The notes: generated by a model from the sequence alone, not told the origin. A DNA stretch of 64,000 nt from Theobroma cacao (GCF_000208745.1 NC_030858.1:31508171-31572170); one strand, 5' to 3'; counted from the first letter of the stretch, positions 13,588-26,105 are shown. Translations and numbers: made by a program.

Positions 13588-16500
13588 ATGAGTCTTAGTT
13601 TGGCGCGTTACTTTCTCCATTTGGGCGTCTCTTCACAAACCGCAAGTACCAGAACTAGAAACTATGGTTATCTACTTTTAACCCCTAAGAGAGCAAAATG
13701 TAGCACAGCTGCCATCCACACAGACAAGCCCCAGAAAGTAACTGACTCGTTTCTGCTGAATCTTTTTTTTCGTAATTCACACTTGTTTTATGGGTTTGTT
13801 AATGTCTTTTTAACTTTGATAATGGGACAGCCGAGTCGGGAGGAGCTGTTGGTGGTAGTAGGGGGTGGAGCTGCTGGAGTTTATGGAGCAATTAGGGCAA
13901 AGAATGTTGCTCCTAATCTTAATGTGTTGGTCATCGAGAAAGGAAAGCTTTTATCAAAGGTTTTTAAACCTGACCTGTTCTGAATTTCTATGTTATTAAA
14001 ATAAAAATACCCAGTCGGTCTTAAAATGCAAATTTTCAGTGTCTGAAGTGTTGGCATCGTTGGCAGGTAAAAATTTCTGGGGGAGGAAGATGCAATGTCA
14101 CAAATGGCCATTGTGCTGACAATTTAGTAAGATTTTTTCTTCATAATAACAAGCAAAGGATTTTTCTTTCTTTGTTTTTTTAATTTTCTTTTGGGGGAGG
14201 AATTTGCTTTAGAAATGCGTTAGGCAAATTATTGTATTCTCTTACAAATGATGAGATTAATCCCTTAAAAGGTGTGGCTAATCATTATCCTAGAGTATAA
14301 ATAATGAGACTAACCCCTTAAAAGGTTTTGGCAGATCATTATCCTAGAGGTTACAAAGAATTGAGAGGATCTTTTTTCAACATGCATGGCCCTGTGGATA
14401 CCATGTCCTGGTTTGTCGATCATGGGGTGGAATTGAAGGTGCTTCAAAGCTGCATGTCTTTCTTTTTTCCACTTTCTCCATATATTCTTTATTTCCCATT
14501 TGCAATTTACGCATGTCTGTCACAGACTGAGGATGACGGAAGAGTGTTTCCTGTCACCAATAGTTCTTCTTCAGTTATTGATTGTCTTATATCTGAGGCA
14601 AAGTATAAGGGAGGTATGTCTCTTTGGCCATTAACTGTACCAGTAGTGAATTTATTTCTTAATTTGTTGGTCTTTTGCTGAGTTTGAAGAGATCATGGGG
14701 GACGGTTTCTTTGTTAAACATTAAAAAAAAAAAAATCCTTGATGTCATCACTATTTTTAAATGATCTTTTTTGGGCAACCCTTACTAATTCTTAAAAGCT
14801 ACAGCTTTCTCTGTTGATACAGGGACTCAAATCTGTTATGAGGGAGTTAAATTAATAAATAACTAGACGAGCATAACACTTTATAAGGTGTCTTCATTCT
14901 GCTGCAAGATATATTGCCTTCTGTTTGTAGCCTAAATCGGAAAGATAAAAAAACTAAGTGCATAAATAATGGTGTAGTTGTAATCCCTCCATGATATTAT
15001 AGCATGTTTTTGATAACCTGTTAATACTAAAATGATATTTTCTTGGACCAGTTTCTCTACAAACTGGGAAAGTTGTGACATGTGCCTCTGCTAGTGCTGG
15101 TGGGAAATTCCTTCTCAAGGTCGAGAAGCGTACCCTCAACTCTGTTGAACTTGTTGAAGCTGATTATGTATTGATTGCTAGTGGAAGTAGCCAGCAGGTA
15201 TGAATGACGACTGGTGCATTAGCATGGTGGTCTTGGGCCTTTAAGTTTTTTGATAAATGCTTTTGCTCATGTCACAGGGTCATAGTCTTGCAGTTCAGCT
15301 TGGTCATTCCGTTGTAGACCCAGTACCAAGCTTATTCACTTTTAAGATTGAGGATTCACAATTGACAGACATGTCAGGGGTACCATTCCTCCGTGGATGT
15401 TTAATATCCTCACCATGTTACCTTTAAATAGTTAGTGACATTCTGTTATTTGTTTATTTGAGTAATAGCATTTTGGTGGTTCTTTACTGTCAATTTGCTG
15501 TCAAAAATAGAAGCTTTTATTCAGCTTGTACAAATTGTCCTTTTATGATCATATCTACATTTGGGAATTAGGCTTATTGAATTGTTATCTTAATCTGCAA
15601 TGCAATGATTGCTAGGAGAGCCCTTATGTTATTCTACAATTAATATGGAATTAATTTTGTCCTCGATAGGAGCAGAGTTTATAGGAAGCTCATCATATAT
15701 TAAGCATGATGCTATTTGGGGACTTTTCTGTCATTTATTCGGTTATGACTTCAATTTTCATGAAATATTTGTTGATCTTATATGGCATAGTACTAGTACT
15801 TGCAATGGGTATCTAAATTCCCTGTTTTCCCACAGGTTACTATTATTCTGGATTTCTTTTTGTCTTTGAAAAGTCAAAAGCACAGTCTTTGTAATTGATG
15901 TCCATTATCATATTTTCTCTAAAGCTTGGTCTGTTATTTCGTTTTCATTCTCTATGTTCTCAGGTTACATTTTCAAAAGTCATTGTGAAGCTGAAATTAG
16001 AAAATGTGCAAAGGAACATCCCGCAACTTACCCAGGTTTTGTAATATTATGATATTAATGCTCACAATTGAGTATTGTATAACTGCTAACTCTTATTTTT
16101 GGAATATTAGGTTGGCCCCATGTTAGTCACACACTGGGGTCTCAGTGGACCAGCAATTCTTCGGCTATCTGCTTGGGGTGCCCGGCATCTGTATAGTTCA
16201 GGTTACAAAGGTGAGTAATTTCATTCTGCCCTTAATACAAAATTTATGGTTGATCTTCCTAAGTTTATAGTGTTTGGATGCAGGGAAACTAATTGTGGAT
16301 TTTGTACCTGATTTACATATAGAAGATCTAAAATCCTTGCTGAGTCAACAGAAAAATAGGTTTGCGGTAATTCTGGATCTACTTATTGTTGGTTTTCAGG
16401 CATACAGTTCGAACTATGAATCATTTCTTTTCACATTTAATCATATTGTGAAGTCAGAGTAATCGTTCAAGTAAGACTCAACGTGGTATCTTGATAGAAG

Positions 16501-17995
16501 CAGGTAGGCCAGCATTTGAAGCTTGCCTATAAATAAAATCGGGATAACAGCAGAATCTACCATCCACCATAAGAGATTTTTGTCCCAAAAGCTTGTGTAC
16601 AGTTAAAGGTTGTGTCTAGATGCCACTCCTTAATAGATATTAGTCACTGGCTAAAAATCTTAAATTAAATTTGATATCTCAACTTTCTAGTCTAACTACT
16701 AGCAGTCTTTTTTCTTGAGTGGTCTGATGTTACTTTTGATTGTATGGGCTTGGTAGTCTATCATAAGAGTGTGTGTATATGGTGATTGCTTATTTATTTA
16801 CATCTCTGTACAGAAACAAAAGGTGCTTAATTCATGTCCTACAGAATTAAGACTTGTCAAGAGATTTTGGAAATATATATTGGACCGTGAGGTTTGTGAA
16901 CATTTCAATTTGAAAGTTAATAGTTTGTCTTTAAAATTTGTTGTTTTCAGTTGAACTTATGGATATCATCTTTCATAGGGTTTAGTTGGAGATACCTTGT
17001 GGGCTTCCCTCTCAAATAACTCTTTAATTTCGATTGCTCATATTTTAAAGCATTGCACATTTGAAGTGAAAGGGAAGGTAATCTTTGCTCTAATAAACCT
17101 GTCAAACTCCTGTTCAATATTTTTATTGGTTATTTTCTGAGATGATGCATCTCTCCTTTTAATGAAGGGCCAATTTAAGGATGAATTTGTCACTGCTGGA
17201 GGTGTCCCACTGTCAGAGGTTTGTTCGCTTTCTCTTCCTCTCCCTCCTTCCATCCCTCCTTCCCTTGTATCTATTGGAAATATGACTTCATAGTTCTTGC
17301 TTTTGTGAAGATCCATCTGAATACAATGGAAAGCAAAATCCAACCAAATCTATTCTTTGCTGGAGAGGTATTTCTTATCATTCTTTGATGATGGATTGTG
17401 ATATACTTGTAAATAAGTCAACCATGCCAATAGTGCATAATTGTGGTTCTTACTTATTTTAGATTCAAGCAAGTCCTTAATTTTGATTGCATAATAAGCA
17501 TTGAGTATTACTACATGCATGCATGTAACTAATCCGTGTGTCAGTAAATTTTTTATGCCATTCAGCACTGCTCAAAATTGAAACTAATTGCAGGTACTAA
17601 ATGTTGATGGGGTGACGGGTGGTTTCAATTTCCAGGTGAGAAAGATATGTTCTAAGATGTAAATGCTTCCCTGCCATTATGTTCATTGTCATAGTATTTT
17701 AAGGGAACCTAATATGCAGTTGACTGTTGTAATTGAAATATGAACAAATTGAAAAATAAAAACACCTAACTTAATTTGATAAGAGGCTGACTGCGGAGCC
17801 ACTCTGGCCTCACCAGGCATGTCCTCATGGTGGTGCTTGAGGACAGAGATGAGAGGCTGCTCCATTTTCATTCCAGTAATATGTTAACATAGTCTTTTCT
17901 TTCTCTTATGTCAGAGTGCTTGGTCTGGTGGTTACATTGCTGGAAGTAGCATCGGTAGACTGGCAGGAAATGCTAATTTAGAGGGAGCCATGTGA
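13588..17995 (+). CDS. NAD(P)/FAD-dependent oxidoreductase of the HI0933/BaiN (YhiN) family
   Basis: A predicted flavoprotein of about 483 residues, related to bacterial YhiN/BaiN proteins; the substrate in plants is not known to me. Exons: 13588-13737, 13831-13959, 14067-14126, 14325-14438, 14526-14613, 15052-15197, 15278-15379, 15964-16035, 16111-16210, 16284-16366, 16814-16891, 16979-17077, 17168-17218, 17311-17367, 17594-17635, 17915-17995 (TGA). The Rossmann dinucleotide motif is [16 protein letters not shown], followed by the family signature [12 protein letters not shown]. Other family motifs are [32 protein letters not shown] and [19 protein letters not shown]. The first ~55 residues are Ser/Thr/Arg-rich and could be an organelle transit peptide. 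The first in-frame ATG upstream of the Rossmann fold was taken as start. The 93 nt segment 13738-13830 is open in frame and may be spliced or retained. A 50 bp duplication sits at the exon 4 acceptor. Confidence 0.93.
14246..14349. repeat. Tandem duplication covering an intron end, splice acceptor and exon start
   Basis: Two adjacent copies, 14246-14295 and 14299-14349, differ at few positions. Each contains cccttaaaag followed by the start of a coding exon and ends in atcattatcctagag. Only the second keeps the ADHYPRG frame. The first lacks one base, so use of its acceptor would shift frame and reach TAA within a few codons. Confidence 0.85.
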
Positions 17996-18787
17996 ACCAT
18001 AAAATTTGAGAATTTAGGTAATAGATATGGCTACTTTCCTGGCTTGATGTGGAGTGCATGCATGCATGTATATGTAGTGGATTATGGAAGAATGTCATCT
18101 TTGAATAGAAAGGTCTCATTTCAATTGTAAATTGACAGACTTCTCTCCAGTTTTGATAACATGAGGCCTTATCGCGAACTTGCTTAGGTTATCTAAATAC
18201 TAAATACGATCTTTCACATTACAAAGTCTTGTTTAATAATAGAATAATAATAAACACTTGTTTTTTTTTTTTTGAATTTAAGGGAATTTGAATCTTGTTT
18301 TTTAAGTAGGAAAATCATGCATCAATTATTTCAAATGTTCGGTTGCCTTGTTGTTATCTTTGAATTATTCCAAATTCAATAGGACATGTAAGTTAGTAGT
18401 TAAATTTAATTAAAATTGAAAATACCATACACTAAAAAGGTTTTTTAAAATAAATAAGAATCCGTCCAGGTAAATTGTAGTAAACTATTAAAGCTAATTT
18501 TGATTTTTACCAAATTGGGATTAAAGCTATTAATTAAAACCCTCAGCCCAAGTGCTGCTAAATGGGCCTATTTGCATTATAATTTATCAGACCCAAGTCC
18601 AACTCGTTCTCCCCGTGTATAATTGTCGCCAGCCTCTACTTCCTTCGTCTTCTCTTCCAAACCTGAAAAGCCGCAAGCCGACTGTCGTTCTCTTTCAGAA
18701 CCCAGCATTACCAAACCATAATATATTAATATTCTTATCTTCTTAAATATCTTTTGTTCTTTTGGGTGTTTATTTCAGTGCTAAAAG
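17996..18787. other. 3' end of the oxidoreductase gene and promoter of the basic-protein gene
   Basis: AT-rich spacer without coding exons. The right half holds two site II-type motifs and the 5' UTR of the next gene. Confidence 0.5.
18545..18568. promoter_or_regulatory. Paired site II-type elements (TGGGCY)
   Basis: AGCCCA at 18545-18550 (TGGGCT on the other strand) and TGGGCC at 18563-18568 lie about 220-240 bp before the ATG at 18788. In plants, TGGGCC/T motifs in pairs are typical of promoters of ribosome-biogenesis, mitochondrial and cell-proliferation genes and bind TCP factors. That agrees with a nucleolar-looking product downstream. Function is inferred. Confidence 0.55.
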
Positions 18788-20366
18788 ATGTCGAAGAAGA
18801 AGCAAAAGCAGAGTAATCAGATGGATGCCGCCGATGACCACCGATTGAACATTAGGAATATTATGAAAGATATTGAGTTTCTCGGTATTTAGTCCCCTCT
18901 TTTTTCTGTTTCCTTCTAATTTTTCCGTTCCAATCCTTAATTTTTGTTTGTTTTTAAGTTTCATGATTTTATGTTTAGTAATCCAAGCAATTGTCAATTT
19001 GTTGAGAAAGTGGTTTAAAAAAATCGAGACTATACCAAAGAGAATTTCAGAGTGTGGGCTTTCGTTAATTTTAATATGATTTAGCACCTTTTTACAGTAT
19101 AATTAATAGTATGATTAAATTATTATGTTGTAGGAATTTTTGAGTTATTGTTGTTATTACTGTTCTTATTAATTCTCAGATTTGCTTGAATTGGGTGGAG
19201 TTTGTTTCTAAAGCTCTGCCTTAAAATTACATGCTTTTGTTGAAAGCTTCTCAATGCTTCTAAAGTGTTGGTTTCAGAAAGAAAAATGAAAATGCCACTC
19301 TATGTGCTTATACTTTAATGCAACAAAGGTGAAATACATATATATTGTTTCTTAAGTTGAAGCTTTCTTGTGCTTAATAATGATATGGTAAATAATTTTT
19401 ACGCTTCCAAGTATGTAGTTTTGGGTATGTAAAACCTGTAGCTAAACAATTTTTTTGTTGGAGAGTTTTAGGTTTGGGAATGTCTCAAATTTTGGTTAAA
19501 AACTTTTTGAGGTCTTGGAAGATTTTGAAATAGTTAACATTTTTAGGGTTTCTGCTTGGTTCCCGGAAATTATATTTGTACTTGAAACGTGTATGTCTCA
19601 TTTAATTTGAGATCAAATGTGCATATCCCCACGTGTGATATCATCAAAGCTCTATTTTAAGTTTTTCCTCTGTTCCAATTATGAATTGTCATTTGCAATA
19701 TAGTGATATAGTGGTATTGTTGTCTTCTTTATTTTGCCGTTTTAGGGTCCTCGCATATGACATGGAAGGAGAGGAAAGAGATGGAGAATAGGAAGGTGGT
19801 TTCTTTGGGTGGAAAGGTAAGAACTTTTGTATGCACAAAGATGCAAGCTTTGAAGGCTACAAAGTTGTTAACATTCAAAATTTTATTTGACATTCATTTT
19901 GGGTTGCCTGGACCCTGGACACAGCCACCTAAGAAGCAGAGATTACCATTAAGTGTAGCTAGGGTGGTCATGAAGAAGCAAAAGGAAAGAGAAGAGAAAA
20001 TGCTAAAAGAGGTGGTATACTTTTGTTGCCTTCTGACCATAATTCTTTTAGCTGTTACAAAACCTATCGCGGTGCATTAACTTTTTTTTCCTTTAGAATA
20101 TGATTCTTGGACGATTTGGAGGGAAACTTGGTGGTGGTGCTAAAAGATCAGCAGACAAGCAGAGGCCCGAGGACAGGGTTCTGAAGTCAAGTGAAGGTCA
20201 TTTTAAAAATGGTGTACTTGATGTGAAGCATTTGTTTCAGAAGGCCCCTCCTAAAGACAATGACTTTGATGGCCATGGGGTTAATAAAGGGAAAAAGAAA
20301 AAGGGAAGTGGTAAGAAGAACCGAGGAAAGAAGAAAGGTGGTGGTGGTGGCAGGAAGCGCCGGTGA
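18788..20366 (+). CDS. Small Lys/Arg-rich protein, probably nucleolar or rRNA-processing
   Basis: Four exons, 18788-18884, 19746-19816, 19925-20011 and 20097-20366, join in frame to about 174 residues. Every junction has GT..AG. The N-terminus is MSKKKQKQ. The middle has RNIMKDIEFLG, MTWKERKEMENRKVVSLGGK and PPKKQRLPLSVARVVMKKQK, then MILGRFGGKLGGGAKRSADK and KNGVLDVKHLFQKA. It ends in a very basic, Gly-rich tail (KGKKKKGSGKKNRGKKK, then RKRR). This composition and the site II motifs upstream suggest a nucleolar protein. I do not recognise the family with certainty; a C1orf131/DUF4602-like small-subunit processome factor is one candidate to test. The conserved-looking middle argues against a chance ORF. 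No frame breaks. Confidence 0.82.
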
Positions 20367-21681
20367 ATGAGACGTCTAATCTAAGAAGGTTCACCCTTGA
20401 CAATGCCAGTTTTGGATCTCAGACACTGTTAGAATGGCCCTTTCGCGGGCTTCCACAAATTGCTATATTTGGCATATGTTCTATCATTGTATACTAAAGC
20501 TCTTTTCTGTTTCAAGCCCACAAGTATGCAGAGAGCATGCCTAGATAGCGGCTTGAGAATCTAGGAACGACCTGTTGTACTGATTTTGGGGAGAGATTGG
20601 TAGTTTCATGATTTGTTTGCATAATTTGTTCACAACCAAGTGTAGGATATTTTATGCATATGAGATTTCTCAAATCTCTTTTGTTATGTTTATACTCTGT
20701 TCTGAGGAGAATGTATCATGAGAGAATTAGGCCCACATAAAAAGGCTCAAAATGTTGCAAATGGCATTGTTTGATTCATCTCCAAGAATGTCTCGCAATG
20801 TTTCAAAGGAAATTACATGGACTTGTGGTTGTTTCAAAAAACTGTACAGAGGTTACTTTCATTCCAATACAATACAAAAGGTTTCAAGAAATGTCTCTCA
20901 TAATGTGGCAAACCTGAATAGTGAATACTAAAGAATCAATAAGGATTTTGAAATTTCATGAAAACAACTACTACTTAAAATACTCCAACATTGGAATATT
21001 TCAAATTAATAAAAAAAATAAAGAATAAAAAAATAACGATTTATTTAATTTTTTAAAAAATATTTAGGGGTTTTTCAAGGAATATGTCTATCTAAAATAT
21101 ATGAACATTAAAGTGTAATAAAATAGAAACATCGTTTCCGAAAATAATAAAAGTAAAAAATTCTTATTTCTAATTATTTTGGAAATAATGTTTTCACCTT
21201 GGAAAAAATTAAAAACAAAAAACATATTACTAAACATGCTTTTTGTTACCATTTTCAAAGAAAATGAAAAACGAAACTTAAAACAGACGAAAGTGATACT
21301 AAGGCCACTTTAAATTTTGTTTTGCTCGGAATAAACCTAATGCATTGCACCTGATCCGTCCAGCTTGCAGCCCACCACCAAATCCATCACAGCTTCCTTC
21401 CTTTAAAATCCACGCAGCAAAAAAAAAAAAAAAAAAAAAAAAGACCTTGCTCAAGCTTCAATGTTTCTAATTAAAATAAAAATTGATTTCCATTTAAATT
21501 AATAAAATACATTAGATTTTAAATAAAATAACATTTGAATTGAACCCAAGAAAGAAAATCACTATTTTTCTTCGGGGCCGATTTGGGTATAAAAATAAAA
21601 ATAATCATACTTGTAATTACTCAAAAGCCGAGAGACAAAACTCACAAGTCTAAGGATTATAGTGCCAAACACAGCCGCAAA
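20367..21681. other. Intergenic, AT-rich, with a 22-base A tract
   Basis: 1.3 kb without recognisable exons. It should include the 3' UTR of the basic-protein gene and the promoter of the next gene. An uninterrupted A run lies at about 21420-21442. Stretches around 21000-21260 are low-complexity A/T. Nothing else was identified. Confidence 0.5.
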
Positions 21682-24600
21682 ATGGACGAACAAGAATTCC
21701 GACGCCTTCTCAATCTCTTCCCCGTTGTTCGACCTCGTGACTACCACGTAAAAAGATTCTCTCTTTCTTATTTATGCACCATATTTTAATGCTAATACTG
21801 CCTTTTTTTATTTATCTATTCTTTAACCCTTCATTGTTTCGATTTAATTCACTTATTGGCATCAATATTTTGCTTCAGTTTGATTTTTTTTTCCTGGAAC
21901 TGGGGTTATTTTTCTGTAGTTCCCATTTTATGGTTTTGTGAATTTCTTAAGTTTCACGTTGAATTTTTTTTTGAAAGATCCCTTTTTTAGTGATAAAATT
22001 TTATGTTTCAGTATATTTTAATTTTTTCTTTCAGCCATTTAGACTTCTCTTCGATTTGATTGATGCTCTGTGTTGAAATAATGCTAAAGCTCTTTCTCTG
22101 TTTTATGCTTCTATATTTTAGAGTGTATTATAAGAGCTGCTTATGGTTTTTTATGGGACTTAAGCAAAATTATTATTGTGCCAGTTTCGTTGCTATGAAA
22201 TCTTACAATGATGTTTTTTAAGTTGTTAAAATGTTTCATGGTTCCATTTTTGAATAGGAAAAGATCTGAGGTTAATGCTTGATTTTAGTTATATTTTGCA
22301 AAATGTCTGATATGGGCATATTCTAGTTTAAGGATCAAAGCCATGTATACCGCTAACATTTGGATTTTGATTACTAAGAGCAGTTGATTGAAGCAATAAC
22401 ATTGAGGGATATGACTGCATCTGTTCTTATATTGAGGATTTATTGATTTGGTAATTGTGTTGGAACTTCTATCTGCAGTCTGGTTGATTTGAAATTAACT
22501 TTTAAAATGTCAGGCTGAGTTAGATTCATTGAGACAATCAACTTCTTGCTCAACATCAAATAAGGCGGTATTTCCTGAAACTGACTTATTCCCACCTACT
22601 TCTTTTTCTATAATCAATCAATGTTTGCATTATTCTCTGTTGAACTGTATCTAGTATATGCTGGCTTGTAATGTTTGTAATTTGCTTGACAGCTTAAGGA
22701 TTGGCAAGATGCATGGAATGATGGTGAAAGAAAGGAAATGGAGAATCAAGAAATTGATCTTCATGGTAATTTATCGCACTGTCCATGGAATAAAATTATC
22801 TCCTTGTTTACATTCATACATTTCCATGCTAAAGAGAATAGTTAAATGTTTCTATTGTGAATTTGTTTGGATGAAAGTCTTGATCCGTCATTAATTGAGT
22901 CCTTTTATCTTTGAAAAGTAGAGTCTTGGAACTTTTATTTAATGTACTTGCATGTATATGTTTTGACAGATAAATTCTGGCAGAAGCTAAAGTTGGCAGC
23001 TGAGAGGAAGGTATGGTTAAAGTTTGCTGACCTCAAGGAAATTAAGGCTCAGTTTGATTGATGTTATTGCTTTTTGCCTGTTGCCTTGGCTCTTTGTCTT
23101 TCTTTTTTTTTTTTTTTAAATCTATTTTCAAAAAAAACAAAAGCATCAAACCAAACAAAGCCTAAATGTTAGCAAGATTCCAAATTGCTGTGGTTTTGTT
23201 GAATTTTTTCTCTTCTGAATGGGCACACTTGTTGTGATATATGATCTAAAAGTTACTCTGTTAGAATAACTTACTATTTGTTGAACTATAAAATATATTT
23301 TCTTCTGCTGAAGACATACCTTTTACTTATTGTACTTACAGAAAATCATTAAAAGGAAGTGGTTAGCCAACATGGTTTCAGTGTTCAGGAACAAAGAGGA
23401 ACATGGAAATGTAGTTACCAAAATATAACTAAAAGACAAGATTGATAAGTACTGTAGATGTGTCATGCTATCTAATTTTCTTTGGACTTAGTGGTCTTCC
23501 CCAGGTCTCTAATGCTTATGCATAGCTCCTTGAAGGCTTCCCACAGTCTCAAATTTTATGTATAGTTCCCTGAAACTTCAATGAAGCTTGTGAAATTGAC
23601 GATAAGCAGTTGTAGTCGGTGGTGACTATTGTGCTTGAAACATTAGGTGCGCAACAAGTGCGCGAATCATTTGCAACCGTTAAATATTTTGGCTCTAATC
23701 TTGGCCATTGATGGGAGAAGGTTGAGCTTACAATAGTAACCAGCAACTGAAAGAATATTTACAATTTGGGGTAATGGAAAGAAAATTTTACAGTTAACTA
23801 CCATGAGGGAGTTATTAAAGAGGAATGAGGATTTTGATCATTATAGGAAACCTGAATTAGTAATTTCAACCTTATGTCAATTTTTTGGGTTTTAGGAGAG
23901 AAAGAGTGGAAGAGAGAGAATAGGTGAAGGTGAAGCTGCCGGCTATAGCTAGGATAATGGTGGTCACTGTTGACAGCCAAAATGGCCTCTTAAGGCCGAA
24001 TCTGGCCAAGACCTAGCTGGATCCAGCTCATCCGGCCATGGCCTTGCCGGTTCTGGCTTGCTGTGGCCGGTATGCTGGATCTGGCTTCTTGTGGCCAGAT
24101 CTGGCAATAGCCTAGCTGGATCCGTCCTTCTGTGGCCAAACCCAGCCATGACTTAGCAGGCCCATCTGGCCACCCACAATCTTTTGCTATGATTACTATT
24201 GATGGTGCCACCATTGCTGGTAGTTTCCTTTAACTGGTCTCTCTCTCTCCCCGTTTCTCTCTCTCTTGAAGCTAAAACCAAAATAAGGGTAAAATGGTTA
24301 ATTTACTTTCCTTGATAATTTAATATGTTATCATTTCTTTCTTCGTAAATATTAAATCTCATGGTAGCAAGTAGTAATTATTGTCTTCCATTGTCCCAAT
24401 TTGTAATCCCCCCTCTATAATATGCTTTCTACTCCCCATCCATGGCCAAGATTAGTGGCATAATATCTAATAATTAAATGAGTCGTGCACCTGTTCCTGC
24501 CTGATGTTTCATGTATTACTGTAGCCATCTTAAGATGGCTTTTGCAATAACAATAATGGAATTCTTTAGGGGCCTTTGAATTCTTTCAACCATTATTGTG

Positions 24601-25343
24601 ACAGCACCTCTTTTGCTCCTCTTTGGCCTTTTTTTTTTTCTTTCCGTAATGCCATCTTTGACAGAACTTTTCTGGTAGTTATAGTTGGGAATTCCCGAAA
24701 CTCTTTGTGATGATAAAGATAGAATGCCTCGTGTTCATAAAATTTTTGAGCTTCAACAATTACTAACGGTGGAAAGCACCTTTTTAGTAAGATAAAATTT
24801 CAGTCTTTTCCATGAAAAAATGAATCAAACACAGTCGCTGCAGTAGCCAGCAGTTATATGTGTTGTGATTACATGTCAAAATCAACCAAAAGGAGATTAT
24901 GTAAATTATGGACCTCTTCCGCAAGTCCACATGGTGTCACTTCTTTTTGTTGTTGAAGTTCTTATAAAAGGAGATGATTAGTTTGAGTTGTTGATTGTAA
25001 ATTACTGGTTTCATCATCAGTTTTCTTTTAGTTGTTGATAGGATGCCTATATTTAATATTTCATGACAATCTTTGTGTTCAAATTTTTTTGTAAATGTTA
25101 ATAATGGCTACTTTTGGACTGAAATAGGTGGGTGCAGCAGAGGCAGACAAATTTTGCAAAGCTTTCCAACACGTTCACAAGAAACTTGTAAGCATATTTT
25201 AGTTGTCTCAGAACCATTGATTATCATTTCAATCACTTTCCAATTTCAGGGTATTTGATTGAATGAAATTGCAAAACTTCAATCATTTGCAGGTGTTGGA
25301 GGGGTTGAGTTTTGATGCTGCGCAGAAGTTCCTAAACTCATGA
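21682..25343 (+). CDS. Short conserved plant protein of unknown function (~114 aa)
   Basis: Six small exons, 21682-21747, 22514-22567, 22693-22765, 22970-23010, 25128-25187 and 25293-25343 (TGA), join perfectly in frame across GT..AG introns to a protein of about 114 residues. It starts MDEQEFRRLLNLFPVVRPRD, then a Ser/Thr-rich linker, then LKDWQDAWND, DKFWQKLKLAAERKVG, AADKFCKAFQHVHKKLV-type helical segments and LSFDAAQKFLNS at the end. It is Asp/Glu/Lys/Trp-rich, has no signal peptide or membrane segment and is probably soluble and mostly helical. I do not recognise a named family. The regular codon phasing over six exons is the main support. The fourth-to-fifth exon intron (23011-25127) carries a GC-rich repeat island. 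Confidence 0.8.
23970..24180. repeat. GC-rich minisatellite-like island in an intron
   Basis: About 210 bp much richer in G/C than its surroundings, made of roughly 30 bp degenerate units that start ctggcca/cggccat/tggccgg and often continue with tagctggatcc. Both long open frames across it are low-complexity (Pro/Ala/Arg/Ser) and are not credible genes. It may be part of an inserted element, but no termini were found. Confidence 0.65.
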
Positions 25344-26105
25344 AACTGCTGAAGAAAAGTCCCTGTGTAGCTACTACCTGTTGTATACTTTATTTTAAGG
25401 TTTTTTATTTTTTATTTTTATCTTGTTCATGGAGTCGTTGAAGAATCTATTTTGGGAGAAGCTTATGAATAAATCATTATTGTTGTGCTTTGTTAAATGT
25501 GTTGATAAAATTTGAGTCATTCCCAATCTATGGAACCTACATTCACGAGAGACCCAAGACGTTCAAGTTTAGCCTAGGAGACTTCACCTTTAAACCCAGC
25601 TTGTCCCATTGGCGCCTCTACAACGACAAAAGTAAGGAAGAAGAGCTTCTTCTTGGGTTTTCCTACCATATTTAGTCATCCCCTATGTAAGCTCACGCAT
25701 CACCCATTTCTCCCTCTTTACATTTATCTGATTGAAACTGTTCATCCTTTTGGACAGTCAATTCTCTTGCTGTCTTTATTTTCACGAGTATTTCCTCGTA
25801 CTCTCTATACAGGTATGTGTATGGGTAACTTTCAAGACAAAAAACTTTTAAAAATTATAACCCAGAAATATAAAAGAGATTTATTATTGGTGGAAGGTTT
25901 TAGCAACATTTTCCATCATGAGTAAATTGATTCTCGAAAACATTACTTAACCAAAACAAGGTCAAACAATAAAAAGTCTAACTTGCATAAAAATTCTGAT
26001 AGAGTCACGATAAAGTCTTAATACAAACACTTGTTCCTTCAAGAACAGCTACATATTTGATGAGAACCCAAGTCTCCAAAGTAATGAAAAGGGCATTGTT
26101 AAAAA
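25344..26105. other. Convergent intergenic spacer
   Basis: Holds the 3' ends of the ~114 aa gene (+) and Cpn10 (-). No other gene or repeat recognised. Confidence 0.5.
25468..25473 (+). promoter_or_regulatory. Probable poly(A) signal AATAAA of the ~114 aa gene
   Basis: AATAAA lies 125 bp after the stop codon, in a T-rich context, the expected place for a plant near-upstream element. Confidence 0.5.

Noticed and set aside
18873..19087. Plus- and minus-strand ORFs (68 and 105 codons) in the first intron of the basic-protein gene
   Set aside because: Hydrophobic or Lys/Leu-rich low-complexity frames in intron sequence with no motif.
19757..22770. Shared peptide ERKEMEN in the basic protein and in the ~114 aa protein
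   Set aside because: Only seven residues of common charged sequence in otherwise unrelated proteins; treated as chance.
23964..24214. Two overlapping minus-strand ORFs (61 and 74 codons) rich in Pro/Ala/Arg
   Set aside because: They read through the GC-rich repeat in two frames; length comes from the absence of AT-rich stop codons, not from coding selection.
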